Positions 1 to 9,303 of a stretch of DNA of 64,000 bases are shown here, piece by piece; within the stretch, counting starts at the first letter, position 1; every line of letters begins with the position of its first letter. The notes below the pieces were generated by a model. It was given only the letters and a program-made list of their open reading frames with translations, ran no database searches and had not been told where the DNA came from. Made by a program: the position numbers and the translations under genes. Source of the DNA: Acidimicrobiia bacterium (lineage in GTDB: Bacteria; Actinomycetota; Acidimicrobiia; IMCC26256; PALSA-610); the NCBI GenBank assembly GCA_027494135.1, contig JAOSJK010000012.1:253001-317000 (forward strand), written 5' to 3'.

Positions 1-1
1 C

Positions 2-553
2 GGGGCGAACTGCGACCTCACCTACTCGGGCACGTACCTGGGGTACTGGCGTTCGACGTTCGGCGACACGGCCGCCGAGAGCGACGAGTGCTTCGAGGGC
101 TTCGACATCACCCAGGACGGGTTCAACGAGGCAGAGACTGCCGCCTTCCACCGTGACGCGGGCCTGAGGTACGCCCGCGACCACGCGAGCCGCCTCCCGG
201 TCGTCGCGATGGCACGGCTCGGTCGTGCCTTCGGCTTCTACGACACCTTCGATCAGGTGCGTCTGGAGTCCTTGGAGGGAAGGACCGTCCGCTGGCAGAC
301 TCTCGGTCTGCGCATGTACTGGCTGCTCCTGCCCTTCGCCGTGGCGGGGGCAGTCCTTGTCCGCCGCCGCACCGACCTCGTCCCCCTGCTCACCCCGTTC
401 GTGCTCGTCGCAATCACCGTCGTCCTCACCCACGGCAACGAGCGGTTCCGCATCTCGGCGGAGCCCGCACTCGTCGTCCTCGCCGCGATGGGGGCTGTGG
501 CGGCAGTCCGAGCGGCGCGCCATCGGATCGACCGACAAGGAGCCAACCGATGA
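2..553 (+). CDS. GT-C type membrane glycosyltransferase, C-terminal part (cut by window start)
   Basis: The frame is open from the first bases of the window, so the gene begins upstream. The visible 183 residues carry a soluble stretch with a Cys-Asp...Tyr-x-Gly-x-Tyr pattern (GANCDLTYSG near the start), a helical segment ending in RLPVVAMARLGRAFG, then three hydrophobic membrane segments. The same order is found in two further proteins of this window (2384-3700 and 28808-30238), which are GT39/ArnT-like polyprenol-phosphate-sugar transferases with an N-terminal catalytic Asp. That half is missing here. The gene overlaps the next by ATGA at 550-553, so both are in one operon. Function as a glycosyltransferase is inferred from the paralogues; the sugar is unknown. 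Confidence 0.75.
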   Translation, partial: GANCDLTYSGTYLGYWRSTFGDTAAESDECFEGFDITQDGFNEAETAAFHRDAGLRYARDHASRLPVVAMARLGRAFGFYDTFDQVRLESLEGRTVRWQTLGLRMYWLLLPFAVAGAVLVRRRTDLVPLLTPFVLVAITVVLTHGNERFRISAEPALVVLAAMGAVAAVRAARHRIDRQGANR

Positions 554-1305
554 AGCGCGTGCACGTCAGCAGGAGAGCGTCGCTCCGCATCAACGACGCG
601 CTCGACCGCTGGTTGCCTCCCGTGCTGCGCGACTCGCGCCCGGTCGCCGCCCTCGTGCGGCGGATGTACGGCCCCCTCACCGAGGACATCAGCGAGTTCA
701 AGGAGCGCGCCTTCTACCTCTCGCGGCGCGAGTACGCCGACTTCTACCAGCAGCTCCGCTCCAAGGTCGACCAGGGCATCACCGACCTCACGCCCGAGTC
801 GCTCGACGCCGTCGTCGACGCCGTGAGGGGAGAACGTGTGCTCGATGTCGCCTGCGGCAGAGGCCACCTGGCCGAGCGCCTCGCGGCCGACCGCGACGTC
901 GTCGGCTGCGACGTCGCAGTGACCGCCGGTCGCCGTGGATCGTCGAGCACGGTCACCTACTGCGAGGGAAACCTGGAGCAGCTCCCCTTCCGCGACGGCG
1001 CCTTCGACACCGTCGTCTCGACCCACACCCTCGAGCACGTCCAGCACCTCTCCGAGGCGCTTGCCGAGCTCCGCAGGATCGCCGCTCGCCGGCTTGTCAT
1101 CGTCGTGCCGCGTCAACGCCCCTATCGGGTCACCTTCAACCCTCACATCCAGTTCTTCCCCTACCGGTTCTCACTCCTCGCGTGGACCGGTACCGACCGC
1201 CGCCACACGTGCGAGCTGGTCGGCGGCGACTGGCTGTACGTGGAGGACACCGACAGCGCTCCCGACGGTCCCGCGCACGAAGGGAGCTCGCCGTCCGTAC
1301 GCTGA
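550..1305 (+). CDS. class I SAM-dependent methyltransferase
   Basis: 251 residues. The SAM-binding glycine loop is visible as VLDVACGRGHLAERLA (about residues 97-112), followed by the acidic end of strand 2 (VGCDVA) and a motif resembling 'post-I' LPFRDGAFDTVVSTHTLEH. This is the Methyltransf_11 pattern. The N-terminal 95 residues are outside the core fold and may hold the acceptor-binding part. Its position in a glycosyltransferase operon, coupled by ATGA to the gene before, suggests methylation of a sugar or lipid-linked glycan, but the substrate cannot be read from sequence. The start ATG at 550 is fixed by the overlap. Confidence 0.85.
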   Translation: MKRVHVSRRASLRINDALDRWLPPVLRDSRPVAALVRRMYGPLTEDISEFKERAFYLSRREYADFYQQLRSKVDQGITDLTPESLDAVVDAVRGERVLDVACGRGHLAERLAADRDVVGCDVAVTAGRRGSSSTVTYCEGNLEQLPFRDGAFDTVVSTHTLEHVQHLSEALAELRRIAARRLVIVVPRQRPYRVTFNPHIQFFPYRFSLLAWTGTDRRHTCELVGGDWLYVEDTDSAPDGPAHEGSSPSVR

Positions 1306-2012
1306 TCGTCGTCCCCGCCTGGAACGAGGAGGCGGCGCTCCCCGCGACGCTGGCGGAGCTCCGCACGACCGCGCCCGATCTCCACGTCGTGGTCGTCGAC
1401 GACGGCTCCTCCGACACGACGTCGCGTGTCGCGCTCGCCGCAGGCGCGCGTGTCGTGCGGTTGCCCTTCAACCTGGGCGTCGGCGGTGCCGTCAAGACCG
1501 GGCTCCGCTTTGCGGTGGAGCGCGGCTACGACCGGGCCGTAGTCCTCGACGCCGACGGGCAGCACGACTCCGCGGAGATCGAGGCGCTCCTCGCGCGTCT
1601 CGACGCCGGGGCCGACATGGTGATCGGCAGCAGGTTCGCGCAGGGTGCACCCGACTACGCGGTCGGGATGACCCGTGGACGCGCGATGGCCGCCCTAAGG
1701 TTCGTCGTGAAGCGCGCCACCGGACACGCCTTCACCGACGTGACCTCCGGCTTCCGCGCGTTCGGCCGGCCCGTGCTCGACTTGCTCGCCCGGGAGTATC
1801 CGGCCGAGTACCTCGCCGACACCGTGGAGGTGCTACTGATCGTCTCGCACGGCGGCTACCGGATAGATGAGGTACCGGTCTCCATGCGGCCCCGCGCGGG
1901 CGGGAGGCCCTCGAGCGTCCGCCTCCGCCTTGTCCTCAACTACATGCGCCTTCTGGTAGGCATCCTCTCGTCTGCGTACCGGCGTTCGCGACCCCGTAGG
2001 GGAGGAGGTGCG
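1293..2012 (+). CDS. GT2 family glycosyltransferase (dolichol-phosphate-mannose-synthase-like)
   Basis: The protein begins in recognisable form as RTLIVVPAWNEEAALPATL, the canonical start of polyprenol-phosphate GT2 enzymes, with the nucleotide-binding VVVDDGSSDTT, the DADGQHD metal site, and the GSRF motif. Transfer of a sugar from a nucleotide donor to polyprenol phosphate is the expected reaction. Two oddities: the codon where the start should be is GTC (1293), and no ATG, GTG or TTG lies close upstream in frame (nearest GTG at 1209 would add an arginine-rich stretch); and no stop separates it from the DUF2304 gene. A one-base change in the C run near 1992-1995 would place TAG at 1997-1999, so both boundaries given are approximate. 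It overlaps the end of the methyltransferase. Confidence 0.75.
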
Positions 2013-2384
2013 ATGACAACCCGTGCGCACGTGATCGTCGCCGTCGTCGCCGTCGCGACGATGGTCTTCATCCTGCGGCTGGTCGGCCGCCGCCAGCTCC
2101 GCAGCAAGTACGCGCTCCTCTGGCTCGGCACCGGGGTCCTGATGTTGCCGCTGGCCGCCTTCCCGGGCAGCCTCGAGACCATCTCCGACTGGGTCGGCAT
2201 CTCGTACGCACCGACCACGTTCCTGCTCGGAGCCATCGGCTTCCTGCTCGTGGTCGTCATCCACCTCTCCTGGGAGGTGTCGCGCCTCGAGACGAGGCTC
2301 CGCGCCGTCGCCGAGGACCTCGCTCTCCTCAGGACGAGCGTGGAGGACGACGTGGAGGACGACGTGGAGGACGACGTGGAGTGA
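2013..2384 (+). CDS. DUF2304 family small membrane protein
   Basis: 123 residues: an N-terminal membrane segment, the LRSKYALLWLGTGVLML signature of DUF2304 followed by two more hydrophobic segments, and a charged coiled-coil-like tail (SWEVSRLETRLRAV). Genes of this family regularly follow polyprenol-phosphate GT2 genes, as here, and may act as membrane partners, although the biochemical role is unknown. The start is set by a good ribosome binding site (GGAGGAGG, 2001-2008) before ATG 2013, which argues for a separate gene although the GT2 frame runs straight into it. The C terminus ends in a VEDD repeat. It overlaps the next gene through TGATG at 2382-2386. Confidence 0.75.
   Translation: MTTRAHVIVAVVAVATMVFILRLVGRRQLRSKYALLWLGTGVLMLPLAAFPGSLETISDWVGISYAPTTFLLGAIGFLLVVVIHLSWEVSRLETRLRAVAEDLALLRTSVEDDVEDDVEDDVE
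2340..2381 (+). repeat. 12-bp tandem repeat in coding sequence (3.5 copies)
   Basis: GTGGAGGACGAC is repeated without mismatch at 2340-2351, 2352-2363 and 2364-2375, with a half copy (GTGGAG) at 2376-2381 just before the stop codon. It encodes the VEDD repeats at the C terminus of the DUF2304 protein. The period is a multiple of three, so copy-number change by slippage would alter tail length without breaking the frame. Confidence 0.95.
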
Positions 2385-3700
2385 TGGCGCGCTTTGCTAC
2401 GGTGCGCGCCATGCCCGGGCCGAGCCGCAAGTTCCGGTGGTGGCTCGCGGCGGTCACCGTCGCGGGATTCGTGCTGCGGGTGCTCTACATCAGGTTCGAG
2501 CGCTCCGGTACAGGCCTGGAAGCGGCCGCCGGCGTCGTGGGCGGCGACGCGTTCTTCTACCACAAGGGCGCCCAGCTCCTGCCCCACCACGGATTCATCT
2601 CGCCCGAGGTGTTCCTGGGGGAGGGGCGCGTCATGCCGGCTGCGGAGCACCCTCCCCTCTACCTCCTGTGGCTGGCGATCCCCTCGGCGCTGAACGTGAC
2701 GAGTCCACTCGCGCACATGCTCTGGTCGGCGCTCATCGGCACCGCGACGATCGTGACCGTGGGGCTCCTCGGGCGCGAGGTCGCAGGCGAGCGGACCGGG
2801 CTGATCGCCGCCGGCCTGGCGGCCGTCTACCCGAACATCTGGGCGCCAGACGGCTTCCTCGTCTCCGAGACGATGGCGATCTTCACGGTAACCCTCACGC
2901 TTCTCCTCGCGTACCGCTATGTGCGCGAACCCGGTACCGGCCGGGCAGTGCTCCTCGGTACCGCCGCGGCGCTCGCCGCTCTATCGCGTGCGGAGGCGCT
3001 CCTGCTCTTCGCGCTGGTGGTGCTACCCGTCATCTGGCGGGTCCGTGAGGAGCCGATCAAGCTCCGGCTCAGACGCCTCGTCGCTGCCGCACTCCTGCCG
3101 ATCCTGCTCATCGGCTCGTGGGTGGGTTTCAACATCAGTCGATTCGAGAACCCCGTCTTCCTGTCGTCGGGCTTCGACGTCACACTCCTCAGCTCGACAT
3201 GCGACGACACCTACTACGGGCGTTTCACCGGCTACTGGAGCATCTTCTGCGTCGCCGAGGTCCGCGACGCCGAGGTCACTCCCGACATGGACCAGTCGGA
3301 GACCGCCGTCATCTACCGCAGGGCGGCGACGGAGTACCTGGGCGACAACCTCGGACGCCTCCCCGTCGTCGTACTCGCGCGTTGGGGCCGCATCACCGGC
3401 CTCTGGAATCCCGGACAGCAGGTGAAGCTGGACCAATTCCCCGAGGGCCGGGAGAAGTGGGTCGCTTGGTCGGCGCTGCTGACGTGGTATCCACTCGCTC
3501 TCCTCGCCATCGGCGGCGCGATCGCACTCAGGCGTCGCCGCGACGCTCCCCTCTTCCCGCTTCTCGCACCTCCGATCGGCGTGATGATCGCGATAACGAT
3601 CACCTTCGCGACGACGCGCTACAGAGCCACGGCGGAGACGGCGATCGTCGTCCTCGCGGCCGTCGCCGTCGACACACTCCTGCGGCGGCGCGAGGCGTGA
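2384..3700 (+). CDS. GT39/ArnT-like polyprenol-phosphate-sugar glycosyltransferase (GT-C fold)
   Basis: About 438 residues with an N-terminal membrane segment, then GGDAFFYHKGAQLL, which carries the acidic residue expected after TM1 in GT-C enzymes, AEHPPLYLL, and many hydrophobic segments. A large C-terminal extracytoplasmic loop holds the STCDDTYYGRF motif shared with the proteins at 2-553 and 28808-30238. Such enzymes take a sugar from a polyprenol phosphate on the outer face of the membrane and add it to a glycan or protein. ATG 2384 overlaps the previous stop; GTG 2381 or an internal ATG at 2411 (MPGPSRK) are alternatives. The end overlaps the next gene by GTGA at 3697-3700. Confidence 0.85.
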   Translation: MARFATVRAMPGPSRKFRWWLAAVTVAGFVLRVLYIRFERSGTGLEAAAGVVGGDAFFYHKGAQLLPHHGFISPEVFLGEGRVMPAAEHPPLYLLWLAIPSALNVTSPLAHMLWSALIGTATIVTVGLLGREVAGERTGLIAAGLAAVYPNIWAPDGFLVSETMAIFTVTLTLLLAYRYVREPGTGRAVLLGTAAALAALSRAEALLLFALVVLPVIWRVREEPIKLRLRRLVAAALLPILLIGSWVGFNISRFENPVFLSSGFDVTLLSSTCDDTYYGRFTGYWSIFCVAEVRDAEVTPDMDQSETAVIYRRAATEYLGDNLGRLPVVVLARWGRITGLWNPGQQVKLDQFPEGREKWVAWSALLTWYPLALLAIGGAIALRRRRDAPLFPLLAPPIGVMIAITITFATTRYRATAETAIVVLAAVAVDTLLRRREA

Positions 3701-4999
3701 CCGCAGGCACGTCAGAAGTCGACACGCAGGTCCGAACCGGAGTGCACTTCCCCGGTTTCGACGGGCTGCGGGCGATCGCGGCGCTCTCGGTCGCAGTGAC
3801 CCACGCGGCGTTCATCAGCGGCTTCAGCCTGCGCAGCGACTTCTGGGGCCCGTACGCGGCGCGCCTCGACATCGGTGTCGCGACGTTCTTCCTCATCTCC
3901 GGCTTCCTCCTCTACCGACCGTTCGTCGCGGCGCGCTTCGAGGACCGGCCGGCGCCCGCACCGGGCCCATATTTCCGGCGCCGCTTCCTGCGCATCTTCC
4001 CGGCGTTCTGGATCGCCGTCACCCTCGTGATCTTCGTGCTGCCGCGCCCCGACGACGCGATACCGAGCCTCGGCGGACTCGTCGCCCTCTACTCGCTCAC
4101 CCACATCTACTTCGAGCCACACGTCCTCGGTCCGCTCCAGCAGTCGTGGACCCTCGCCACCGAGCTCAGCTTCTACCTGCTCCTGCCCGTATACGCGGCC
4201 TTCATGCGTAGGGAGGCGCGGACCTGCGACACACCTCATTGCCCACGAGGTGGCCGGGCTCTGCCTGCTCTACGCCGTCAGCGTCGCCTTCCGCGCCTGG
4301 GTGCTCACAGCCGGCATCGAGCCCGCCGGGATGTACAAGACGTGGCTGGTGGCCCGCACCGATCTCTTCGCGCTCGGGATGCTGCTCGCCGTGCTCAGCG
4401 CCTGGTGGTCTGCACCCGGGCGCTCCGAGCCGCGGTGGCTGGCGCATCGGGCCGTCCCGTGGGTCTCCTGGTGCCTCGCTCTCCTCGCTCTTCACTGGGT
4501 CTCCAAGGAGATCGGCCTCGAGCTGATGGAGAACCGCGGCCCGGTGCCCTTCACCACGAGCCAGGAGCTCGAGATGCAGCTCCTGTACGGAGCCTTCGCC
4601 TTCTTCCTGCTCGTGCCCGCGGTCCTCGGTCCGCAGTCCACCGGCGCAGTGCGGCACCTTCTCGCGCGGCGCACGGTGCAGTGGCTGGGTCTGATCTCCT
4701 ACGGCATCTACCTGTGGCACGAGGCCGCCCTCGGCGCGTTCCTCGTGTGGTGGGACCGGGGAGACTGCTCGGTGCCGGGCATCCCGTGCGCGTGGATCGA
4801 CGGTTCGTCCGAGATCGGCTGGCACTACCCGTTCGGCATCGATGCCGCCTTCGTCGAGATGGGGGTCTTCATGCTTCTGACATCGGTGGCGATCGCGGCT
4901 CTCTCCTACTACGCGGCCGAGAGGCCCCTGATGGCACTGAAGAACGGGCCGCTCCTGCCGGCGCCCCTCCGGCGCGATCGACGAGGCAGTGCACGATGA
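3697..4999 (+). CDS. acyltransferase family 3 membrane protein (OafA/OatA type), frame-broken
   Basis: The start GTG 3697 overlaps the previous stop. The N-terminal part shows the family signature FPGFDGLRAIAALSVAVTHA, then GVATFFLISGFLLYRPF and YFRRRFLRIFPAFW, all typical of acyltransferase 3, which moves acyl groups from the cytoplasm onto surface sugars. Near 4215-4240 the frame shifts by one base; homology resumes with HLIAHEVAGLCLLY and continues through several membrane segments (ISYGIYLWHE is the characteristic late motif) to the stop at 4997-4999. Combined length of about 433 residues is normal for the family, so a one-base sequencing insertion is more likely than decay. Probable job: O-acylation of the glycan made by the neighbouring transferases. 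Confidence 0.8.
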
Positions 5000-6649
5000 G
5001 CCGTCTCACGCCACGGCAGGCGACGCACTCGCGCTCGGAGCGCTGGCCGTGCTCGTCGCACTGCCTCTGAGGGGCCTGATGCGGAATCAGGGACCCCCGA
5101 TGGAAGAGGGCTTCATGCTCGTCTTCCCCGAGCGGGTCCTCGCGGGCGACCTGCCCAATCGCGACTTCCTGCACCTCTACGGGCCGGGGAGCCTCTGGGC
5201 GCTCGCCGCGGCGTTCAAGGCCTTCGGGACCCAGCTCGAGGTGCAGCGGCTCTTCGCCCTGGCACAACAGATCGGCGTGTTCGCCGGCGTCTTCGCGCTC
5301 TCACGTCGGTGGGGACGGACCGCCGCGACACTCTGCGGCGCGATCTCGCTGGTGATCATCGTGCCTCGATCGGGCTCACGGCGCTGGCGTGGGTGGGTGC
5401 CGTCGCGTTCGGGGTCTGGGGCCTCACGATGGGGCTGCGCGCCGTCCGCGACCAGTCCGACCCCCGGTCGGGGCGCCGGATGCTGCTCGGCGGCCTCCTG
5501 TTCGGGCTGGCTCTCCTCTTCCGTCTCGACCTGGTGGTGGCGGTGGGCCTCTCCGGCTCCGTGCTCTGGCTCGCCGTCGACCGCCGCCTGCGCACCCGGC
5601 TCCTGACCGGCCTCGCAGCCGGCAGCGCCCCGTATCTCGTTCACCTCGCCACGGCCGGGCCCGGCAACGTGATCCGCAGGATGGTCCTCGACCCCGTCGT
5701 CTACCTGCGCGGTGGGCGGCGCCTACCCATCCCTCCCCCACCCGACCACCTCGCCGGGTTCCTCCAGCGGGCCGGCGAGCTGAGAGCACTCGACTGGCCG
5801 GTGCCCACGCTACGGCCTGCGACACAGCTGACCGTCTGGTTCTTCTTCCTCATCTTCTCGATCGCGGCGCTCCTCCTCGTCGGTTGGCGACGGCTGCGCG
5901 TCGATCGGTCCTCGTACCGCGGGCGTGTCCTGCTCGCGGTGGGCCTCTTCAGCCTCGGGATCCTGCCGCAGGCGCTGCAACGCACCGATTCCACCCACTT
6001 CGCGTGGGTCTCGTGCGTCCCGGTGGCTCTCCTGCCGACAGCGATCATCGAGTGGTCACGGTCGCGGCGGCCATCGCCCGCCCCGAGGAGGGATCCGCGC
6101 TCGACGAGCCTCGCCGCCGGTGCCGTCGTGATCGCCTTCCTCGCCTTCGTGATACCGCGCTACACGTTCCACTCGTTCACCGACTACACGCTCCAGACCT
6201 TCGGCATCCACCGTCAGGCGTTCAAGATCGAGCGAGGCGACCGCATCTTCTACTACGGGCGCCCCGACGTCGCGTCCGCGCTACGACCGCTCATCCGCGA
6301 GCTCGACGCCATCTCCGAACCGGGGCAGACCCTGCTGGTAGGTACCGCAGACCTCAGGAAGACCCCGTACAGCGACGCGTTCCTCTACTACCTCTTCCCG
6401 GAGCTGCCTCCCGCCACCTACTACATAGAGATGGACCCCGGAGTCGCCAACGCAGACGACTCGGGGCTCGCCGACGAGGTGCGCGACGCCGACTTCCTGG
6501 TCCTGTCGCGCGTGTGGGACGAGTGGGACGAGCCGAACGACTCGCGCGTCTTCGGCTCCGATGAGCCCAACCGTGTCGTCGAGGAGGAGTTCTGCCTCGT
6601 CGGCGACTACGAGCACCTGTACGAGCTCTACCGTCACTGTGACCGGTAA
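4989..6649 (+). CDS. multipass membrane glycosyltransferase-like protein, frame-broken
   Basis: GTG 4989 overlaps the previous gene by 11 bases. The first 125 residues contain RGLMRNQGPPMEEGFMLVFPE and a GDLPNRDFLHLYGPGSLW loop, the latter resembling the acidic first loop of GT-C (GT39/RgtA-like) enzymes. The frame changes near 5370 (IIVP, then SIGLTALAWVG in the new frame), and the remaining part carries further membrane segments and a soluble C-terminal domain of about 170 residues (YYGRPDVASALRPL onwards). Total near 553 residues. The sugar and acceptor are unknown. The break removes or adds a single base, so it is read as one gene. Confidence 0.7.
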
Positions 6650-6659
6650 CCTTCCTGCG

Positions 6660-7446
6660 ATGCGGACGCTGGTGGCGGTTCCGACCTACGTCGAGGGCGA
6701 GAACATCCGCGAGATGCTCGGGCGGCTGCGCGCCGCCGTCCCCGACGCCGATGTCCTCGTCATCGACGACAACAGCCCCGACGGGACCGCCGACATGGCC
6801 GAGGAGGTCTCCGCCGAGCTGGGGCAGATCGAGGTCCTCCGTCGCCCCGCCAAGAAGGGGCTGGGAAAGCGCGTACCGAGCCGGGTTCGGGATCGCGATC
6901 GACCGCGGTTACGACCTCATCTGCCAGATCGACGCCGACCTCTCCCACGACCCCGCCGCCCTGCCGTCACTGCTCTCGGCGGTGAGGGCCGGGGCCGACA
7001 TGGCGATCGGGTCCCGGTATGTCCCCGGCGGCACCATCCCCCACTGGCCGGCGTACCGGCGGGCGATGTCGCGCTACGGCAACCTCTACGCGAGCCTCAT
7101 GCTGGGTCACGGCGTTACCGACTCCACCTCCGGCTACCGGGCGTACAGGACGACGACGCTCGAAGGCATCGAGTTCCAGAACACGAAGGCCAACGGCTAC
7201 CTGTTCCAGATCGAGCTCGCGTACCGCGTCTGGCTGTGGGGCGGGAGCATCGCCGAGGTTCCGATCGCGTTCACCGACAGGGTGCGCGGCCAGTCGAAGA
7301 TGTCGTGGCAGGTGGTCGTCGAGGAGATGACGATGGTCACGTGGTGGGGCCTGCGCGACCGGGTGAAGCCCCACTGGCACGGGGCCAGGCGCCGGCCCGG
7401 GCTACCGCGCCTGGGCCGCGCTGCGCGCACGACCGGCACTCGCTAG
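6660..7446 (+). CDS. GT2 polyprenol monophosphomannose synthase (Dpm1-like), frame-broken
   Basis: ATG 6660 gives MRTLVAVPTYVEGENI, the normal beginning of Dpm1-type enzymes. VLVIDDNSPDGTADMA follows, then the frame breaks in an A triplet at 6866-6868; removing one A restores KKGLGSAYRAGFG, which is the family consensus. The rest (QIDADLSHDPAALPSLL, IGSRYVPGG, SGYRAYR, FTDRVRGQSKMSW) is intact to the stop at 7446. The reaction is transfer of mannose (or glucose) from GDP- or UDP-sugar to polyprenyl phosphate in the cytoplasm, supplying donors for the GT-C enzymes of this cluster. About 262 residues, normal length without a C-terminal membrane domain. Confidence 0.85.
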
Positions 7447-7458
7447 GCAGCCACAAGC

Positions 7459-8985
7459 TCAATCGGCGCCGGTCCTGGGCAGGATCGGGGCGTCGCGACC
7501 GGTGCCCCCTCCGCCTCCGCCGGTCGGGTCGCCGTGTTCCTCGTGGTACTCGGCCTCGACGTTCACGGCCCAGACGTCGTGGTGTGCCCCCATGATGTTC
7601 TCGACCGAGAGCATCGCTGTGAGCATCGAGTGGTCCTGGTTGTTGTACTTGTGCATGCCGTTGCGCCCGACCGGGAAGACGTTCGGGACGTTCTCCGCGA
7701 TCCAGGCTCGCAGCACCTCTACGTTCACCTGATACGCGTCGTCGTACACCGGGTATGCCTTCGGGATACGCACGACGTAGCCGGCCTCGACCTTCCCGGC
7801 CTCGACCAGACCCAGCTGGGTCACCTCCCGCGTCGCCTGTGCGATGAGCTCGTCGTCGGACTTGGTCCAAGTGCTGTCACCTTCGTTGACGAAGAACTCG
7901 AGGCCGAGACAGGTACGGCCGTCCTTGACCAGATACGGCGACCACGACCCGAAGTTCTGGATCCGCCCCACCTCGACGCCGGGATCGTGGATGTAGATCC
8001 AGTTGTCGGGGAACGAGAACTCCTCCGGCACCACCAGCGCCACCGTGATGAAGTCGCGGTGCGCCAGAGCGCGGGCCGCGCGCAGCACCTCTGCGGGCGC
8101 GGGTGGGTCCATCGCCTCGATCAGCTGTCCGAACGGCATCGACGAGACCACATCGGTGCACCCGAAGGTGCGCTCCTCGCCTTCGACCCGAGCCGTCACG
8201 GAGTGGGCGAGGCCGGAGGAGTGGTGCACACCGACCACCGGGGACTGCATCAGGAGGGTCGAACCCTGCCCGGTCACGATCTCGGCCGCCTTCTCCCACA
8301 TCTGGCCCGGTCCGTACTTCGGGTAGTTGAACTCCTCGATGAGGCTCGTCACCTGCTTCTCCCGGCCGCGCCGTGCCCGGATCCACCTCGGTGTGAGCGC
8401 CTCGGTCGCCGCCCGCATCAACGAGAGGTTCTTGATCCGCTGCGCACCCCAGTCGGCCGAGATCTCCGACGGCGGCACGCCCCACACCTTCTCGTTGTAC
8501 GTCTTGAAGAAGTGCTGGTAGAGCCTCCAACCGAATCGCGAGACGATGAAGCCCTCGAGCGTGTGCCGGTTCTTCGGTGGCCGCACGCGGACCCAGAGGT
8601 ACGAGAGCACGCAGCGGACGGCCTCGACCGGTCCCAGGTTGCGGAGCGCGTTCATCGGCACCAGCGGGTAGTCGTAGAGCTTGCCCTTGTAGAAGATCCG
8701 GCTCATACGCGGCCGGCTCAGGAACTCGTCCGCACCGAGGATCTCGAACCAGAGGTCGTCCACCGGCTTCACCTTCGTGAAGAAGCGATGGCCGCCGATG
8801 TCGAACCGCCAGCCGTCGCGCTCGACGGTGCGGCTGATCCCCCCGACGATGTCGTCGGCCTCGAGGATGGTGCTCGCGTGACCGGCCTTCCCGAGCTCGT
8901 ACGCGGCGGTGAGCCCGGCCGGACCCGCTCCGATCACGACGACGGCGGGTCTCGCCTGCGTCTGCTCGTCGACGTCGGAGGTCAT
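7459..8985 (-). CDS. FAD-dependent oxidoreductase, UDP-galactopyranose-mutase-like
   Basis: 508 residues. The N terminus has the Rossmann loop VVVIGAGPAGLTAAYELGKAGH and the flavin-contacting GGISRTVERDGWRFDIGGHRFF, the pattern of the UDP-galactopyranose mutase / protoporphyrinogen-oxidase-like amine oxidase superfamily. The middle carries WGVPPSEISADWGAQRIK, and the C terminus FPVGRNGMHKYNNQDHSM, which resembles the family's closing FAD-contacting region. Members beside polyprenol glycosyltransferases are common in actinomycetes, and a role in surface sugar metabolism is likely; true mutase activity is not shown. ATG 8985 is preferred over GTG 9000 because the extra residues are not conserved-looking. 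The gene converges on the GT2 gene, 12 bases apart. Confidence 0.8.
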   Translation of the reverse strand: MTSDVDEQTQARPAVVVIGAGPAGLTAAYELGKAGHASTILEADDIVGGISRTVERDGWRFDIGGHRFFTKVKPVDDLWFEILGADEFLSRPRMSRIFYKGKLYDYPLVPMNALRNLGPVEAVRCVLSYLWVRVRPPKNRHTLEGFIVSRFGWRLYQHFFKTYNEKVWGVPPSEISADWGAQRIKNLSLMRAATEALTPRWIRARRGREKQVTSLIEEFNYPKYGPGQMWEKAAEIVTGQGSTLLMQSPVVGVHHSSGLAHSVTARVEGEERTFGCTDVVSSMPFGQLIEAMDPPAPAEVLRAARALAHRDFITVALVVPEEFSFPDNWIYIHDPGVEVGRIQNFGSWSPYLVKDGRTCLGLEFFVNEGDSTWTKSDDELIAQATREVTQLGLVEAGKVEAGYVVRIPKAYPVYDDAYQVNVEVLRAWIAENVPNVFPVGRNGMHKYNNQDHSMLTAMLSVENIMGAHHDVWAVNVEAEYHEEHGDPTGGGGGGTGRDAPILPRTGAD

Positions 8986-9213
8986 CGCGGTTCTCTGCAC
9001 CTCTGAGTAGCGGGCATCGGGCCGGTGGACGTCCGCGGCGCCGAACGATCCTAGCCCTGCGTCCCACTACCTCCGGAGTCCGGACTTCCAGTAGAGCCCA
9101 TCAACTGCATCCGCGTCTCGTCGTGATCAGTTGCAGCGGCGCGCACCTTGACGGTCCGGGTCTGCAACGCCGTGGGCATCGACCGAGATCCGGCGGTCAT
9201 GCGGTGGTCCCCG

Positions 9214-9284
9214 TTGACAGGGTACGAAGACGATGTGCTAGTACGGCAGCAATGACGCACCTTTCGCGCGAGGGGTGCGACCCC
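9214..9284 (+). promoter_or_regulatory. possible promoter and palindrome upstream of uspA
   Basis: The roughly 320-base gap between the flavoprotein and uspA holds no convincing gene. In it a perfect -35 hexamer TTGACA (9214-9219) is followed after 19 bases by TAGTAC with an upstream TG (extended -10, 9239-9244). A short inverted repeat GGGGT-GCG-ACCCC lies at 9272-9284, just before the start region, and could be an operator. Spacing is longer than ideal, and a chance match is possible. Confidence 0.3.
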
Positions 9285-9303
9285 CCATGAGATCGGATTG
9301 AAG

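Noticed and set aside
225-2384. A single 719-codon open frame
   Set aside because: Only its second half matches protein families (GT2 and DUF2304); the first third is the shadow of the GT-C and methyltransferase genes in other frames and is arginine-rich.
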